Assembly (NCBI GenBank): GCA_045106685.1
Contig: JBGCFB010000143.1
Span: 1-8,343 of the forward strand
Origin: JAUIGE01 sp045106685
Lineage (GTDB): Bacteria; Bacteroidota; Bacteroidia; J057
Length of the DNA stretch: 8,343 nucleotides
Direction of reading: 5' to 3'
The first letter of the stretch is position 1; each line of letters starts with the position of its first letter. Below are positions 6,696-8,343 of this stretch, one piece after another. The notes beneath the pieces were generated by a model. That model worked only from the letters and a program-made list of their open reading frames with translations. It had not been told where the DNA came from and searched no databases. The position numbers and the translations under genes are program-made.

Positions 6696-7078
6696 TCGTT
6701 GCTACCGTCTTCGATGAGGTTTTTCAATTGAGAGATTTCGTCATTGCTCAGGTCTTCACCATCTATCAATGTAGATACGAGGCCTTGCCTGGAGCCAGAG
6801 AATACGTTTTGGAGTACACTTCGGATGTGCATTTTTTGATATTGTGCACGACTGATCTTAGGAAAGTACTCGTGGCTTCGCCCTTCGGAGCGATGACCCA
6901 CAAATTCTTTCTTCTCCAAAATACGCACGATCGTTGAAATCGTATTGTAGGCTGGAAGCTTCCCGTCTTCATTGGGAGGCATCTGGTCTACAAGGTCTTT
7001 GACAAAAGCTTTTTTATTCCGCCAGAGCAAGTTCATCACTTTAAGCTCCAGTGGAGTGAGAAGTTTGGAATCGGACAT
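6692..7078 (-). CDS. BlaI/MecI/CopY family transcriptional repressor
   Basis: A 128-residue winged-helix repressor, close to the usual 120-130. The N-terminal DNA-binding domain runs from LTPLELKVMNLLW (about 7-19) through the recognition helix region YNTISTIVRILEKKEFV (about 44-60) and the wing GHRSEGRSHEYFP. The C-terminal dimerisation part LVSTLIDGEDLSNDEISQL (about 100-118) aligns by eye with the end of Staphylococcus aureus BlaI. The Asn-Phe bond cut in that protein corresponds to Thr103-Leu104 here, so that exact cleavage site is not conserved. I chose the ATG at 7078-7076; an in-frame ATG at 7105 would start inside the operator dyad and upstream of the -7 box. The gene heads the operon with the M56 protease, so it probably represses all five genes and itself. 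Confidence 0.92.
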   Translation of the reverse strand: MSDSKLLTPLELKVMNLLWRNKKAFVKDLVDQMPPNEDGKLPAYNTISTIVRILEKKEFVGHRSEGRSHEYFPKISRAQYQKMHIRSVLQNVFSGSRQGLVSTLIDGEDLSNDEISQLKNLIEDGSNE

Positions 7079-7082
7079 AGCG

Positions 7083-7090
7083 CAAATATA
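7083..7090 (-). promoter_or_regulatory. Bacteroidota-type -7 promoter box of the blaI-like operon
   Basis: On the minus strand this reads TATATTTG, an exact match to the Bacteroidota -7 consensus TAnnTTTG. Only four bases (CGCT) separate it from the ATG at 7078, so the transcript would have a leader of a few bases at most, or none. I see no clear TTG-type -33 element at the expected distance (the region reads TATTCAAA), which is tolerable for a repressed promoter. Confidence 0.6.
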
Positions 7091-7094
7091 CAAA

Positions 7095-7112
7095 AAACTA
7101 ATCATTTAGTTT
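7095..7112. promoter_or_regulatory. Perfect 7-4-7 dyad, candidate BlaI-family operator
   Basis: The sequence AAACTAATCATTTAGTTT is a perfect inverted repeat: arms AAACTAA (7095-7101) and TTAGTTT (7106-7112) around a 4-base spacer. It lies four bases upstream of the -7 box and 17 to 34 bases before the repressor start, so a bound dimer would cover the promoter. BlaI/MecI proteins bind short A+T-rich dyads in their own promoters, so autoregulation is the natural reading; binding itself is inferred. It is about 120 bases upstream of pdhA on the other side and may not affect that gene. Confidence 0.6.
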
Positions 7113-7143
7113 GAATAGATATCGGATGCTTGTTTAAAAAGTA

Positions 7144-7157
7144 CCAAATCCCAAATC
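7144..7157. repeat. Tandem 7-base direct repeat upstream of pdhA
   Basis: CCAAATC occurs twice back to back (7144-7150, 7151-7157) in the divergent intergenic region. The 7-base period recalls the arms of the intergenic element at 3266-3385, which contain a CCAAAAG unit. It is short enough to be chance. Confidence 0.35.
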
Positions 7158-7164
7158 CCTTATG

Positions 7165-7201
7165 TAACTTAGCGGCCTGCATTTATTTATATCTGTATTT
7201 G
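7165..7201 (+). promoter_or_regulatory. Weak candidate pdhA promoter region
   Basis: Two near-matches to the TAnnTTTG -7 consensus occur on the plus strand: TAACTTAG (7165-7172) and TGTATTTG (7194-7201), each with one mismatch. They would give leaders of roughly 55 and 27 bases before the pdhA ATG. Neither has an obvious -33 partner. The pdhA leader has no Shine-Dalgarno sequence. Confidence 0.25.
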
Positions 7202-7232
7202 ATACACCGTCTCCGTACTGATTTTTCATACT

Positions 7233-8291
7233 ATGGCAACTACAAAATCAAAGGCTTCTTCAGCCAAGAAAACGACAACCCGCCGTCGAAGCTCCAAAAA
7301 GCCTGCATATAGCAAAGACCAAATTTTGGAATGGTTCAGAAGTATGCTTCTGCAACGCCGTTTCGAAGAAAAGGCAGGACAGTTATACATGGAACGTAAG
7401 ATCCGTGGATTTTGTCACTTGTACATTGGTCAGGAAGCCGTTTCCACAGGTTTGGAAGCTGCTATTCGCCCTGACGATGTCGTGATCACAGCATATCGCG
7501 ATCATGGATTGGGTCTTGCTCGTGGCATGACATCCAACGAGTGTATGGCCGAGCTTTACGGTAAGGCTACAGGATCATCCAAAGGAAAAGGTGGTTCGAT
7601 GCACTACTTTGACAAGGAAAATAACTTCGCTGGCGGTCATGGTATCGTTGGCGCTCAAATTCCTGTCGGTGCTGGAATCGCATTTGGAATGAAGTACAAG
7701 GAGGAGGACCGCATTTGTGCATGCCTCATGGGTGACGGAGCTGTGCGCCAGGGCGCCCTGCACGAAGCCTTCAATATGGCAATGACCTGGAAGCTTCCAG
7801 TGCTTTATATTATTGAAAACAACGGCTACGCGATGGGTACCTCTGTGGAGCGTACTTCCAACGTGACTGATCTTTACAGGCTTGGCGAAAGCTACGATAT
7901 GCCTGGAAAAGCAATCGATGCCATGGATATGATCAAGACGATGGAAGAGCTTAAGGAAGCTGTAGATCACGTCCGTAGTGGAAAAGGTCCTTATCTCATC
8001 GAGATGAAGACATATCGCTACCGTGGTCACTCTATGTCTGACCCGATGAAGTATCGTACACGTGAGGAACTCGAGCAGTTCCGTGATCGTGACCCGATTG
8101 TCGGAGTGAAGCACTATGCAGAAAAGTACAAGATGGGCCTTGACGATGAATTCCAAAGAATCGAAGAGGAAATCAAAGCAGAGGTTGCAGCATCTGTAGA
8201 GCATGCAGAAACCGCTCCTTTCCCAAATGCTGAAAAAGAAATGTACGAGGATGTATATATAGGTGACTATCCATTCTCTAGTGACTTCTAA
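7233..8291 (+). CDS. pdhA: Pyruvate dehydrogenase E1 component subunit alpha
   Basis: A 352-residue thiamine-diphosphate-dependent subunit that, with E1 beta, decarboxylates pyruvate and transfers the acetyl group to lipoyl-E2 in the pyruvate dehydrogenase complex (cytoplasm). Signatures are complete: IRGFCHLYIGQEAV (57-70), YRDHG (88-92), and the ThDP/Mg2+ motif GDG (167-169) through NN (196-197). The phosphorylation-loop equivalent YRYRGHSMSDP (261-271) is conserved and keeps His266. The ATG at 7233 is preceded by no better start. Residues 2-25 form a low-complexity tail rich in Lys, Arg, Ser and Thr before the catalytic domain starts at about 27, probably disordered. The gene is divergent from the blaI-like operon and is followed directly by a strong terminator, so pdhB (E1 beta) must be elsewhere. 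A branched-chain 2-oxoacid E1 alpha is less likely given the match pattern. Confidence 0.93.
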   Translation: MATTKSKASSAKKTTTRRRSSKKPAYSKDQILEWFRSMLLQRRFEEKAGQLYMERKIRGFCHLYIGQEAVSTGLEAAIRPDDVVITAYRDHGLGLARGMTSNECMAELYGKATGSSKGKGGSMHYFDKENNFAGGHGIVGAQIPVGAGIAFGMKYKEEDRICACLMGDGAVRQGALHEAFNMAMTWKLPVLYIIENNGYAMGTSVERTSNVTDLYRLGESYDMPGKAIDAMDMIKTMEELKEAVDHVRSGKGPYLIEMKTYRYRGHSMSDPMKYRTREELEQFRDRDPIVGVKHYAEKYKMGLDDEFQRIEEEIKAEVAASVEHAETAPFPNAEKEMYEDVYIGDYPFSSDF

Positions 8292-8307
8292 AAAAAGTCC
8301 TTACAAT

Positions 8308-8343
8308 AAAAAAGGCCTGAACCATGCGGTTCAGGCCTTTTTT
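8308..8343 (+). terminator. Strong intrinsic terminator after pdhA
   Basis: A perfect hairpin: the 13-base arm AAAGGCCTGAACC (8311-8323) and its complement (8328-8340) around the loop ATGC, extendable to 16 pairs with the flanking A and T runs (8308-8310, 8341-8343). It ends in a run of at least six T at the window edge. The stem starts 17 bases after the pdhA stop. With A-runs on the left it could also stop transcripts entering from the right. Confidence 0.92.

Noticed and set aside
7079..7105. Upstream ATG at 7105 for the repressor, adding nine residues
   Set aside because: The start would lie inside the operator dyad and upstream of the -7 box, so the promoter could not produce that message.
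7575..8204. Long open frame of 209 codons on the minus strand within pdhA
   Set aside because: It is antisense to a clearly conserved gene, its protein has no recognisable domain and an odd Cys/His/Val-rich composition typical of a reverse-frame shadow.

Overview
The window looks like chromosomal DNA of a member of the Bacteroidota. The evidence is a perfect Bacteroidota-type -7 box (TATATTTG) upstream of one gene, the absence of Shine-Dalgarno leaders, a lipoprotein-type LptC, a BlaI/M56-peptidase pair of the kind common in that phylum, and a single-polypeptide pyruvate dehydrogenase E1 alpha. I cannot assign family or genus from sequence alone. There are no RNA genes, CRISPR arrays, transposase genes or prophage genes, and no intergenic gap exceeds about 155 bases.

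Region 1 (1-3243, minus strand) is a tightly packed run of four genes, read from right to left: a D-2-hydroxyacid dehydrogenase with a TTG start, a multi-pass GT-C-type glycosyltransferase, a DUF1697 protein, and the first 116 residues of an acyltransferase-3 family membrane protein that continues past the window edge. They overlap by 14 bases or are separated by 4 and 1 bases, so they are probably co-transcribed. The two membrane enzymes suggest glycan or lipid-glycan modification, but the run does not form a recognised pathway.

Region 2 (3244-3398) is a gap holding an unusual structured element: imperfect 23-base inverted arms with a 7-base internal periodicity, enclosing two smaller perfect hairpins.

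Region 3 (3399-7078, minus strand) is a five-gene operon: a BlaI/MecI-type repressor, an M56 (BlaR1-like) membrane zinc protease, the LPS-export lipoprotein LptC, a small two-helix membrane protein with a very acidic tail, and a CNNM/CorC-type (DUF21-CBS-CorC) transporter. Junctions are a 4-base ATGA overlap, then gaps of 1, 5 and 9 bases. A perfect 7-4-7 dyad lies directly upstream of the -7 box in front of the repressor gene, which is the right place for an autoregulatory operator. I infer that a protease-relieved repressor controls LPS-export and ion-transport genes. The M56 protein has no penicillin-binding sensor domain; instead it has Cys/His-rich segments in the two parts predicted to face the periplasm. 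This is the most interesting feature of the window.

Region 4 (7079-8343) is the divergent promoter region followed by plus-strand pdhA, complete with a basic N-terminal extension and closed by a strong intrinsic terminator, so the E1 beta partner is not immediately downstream.
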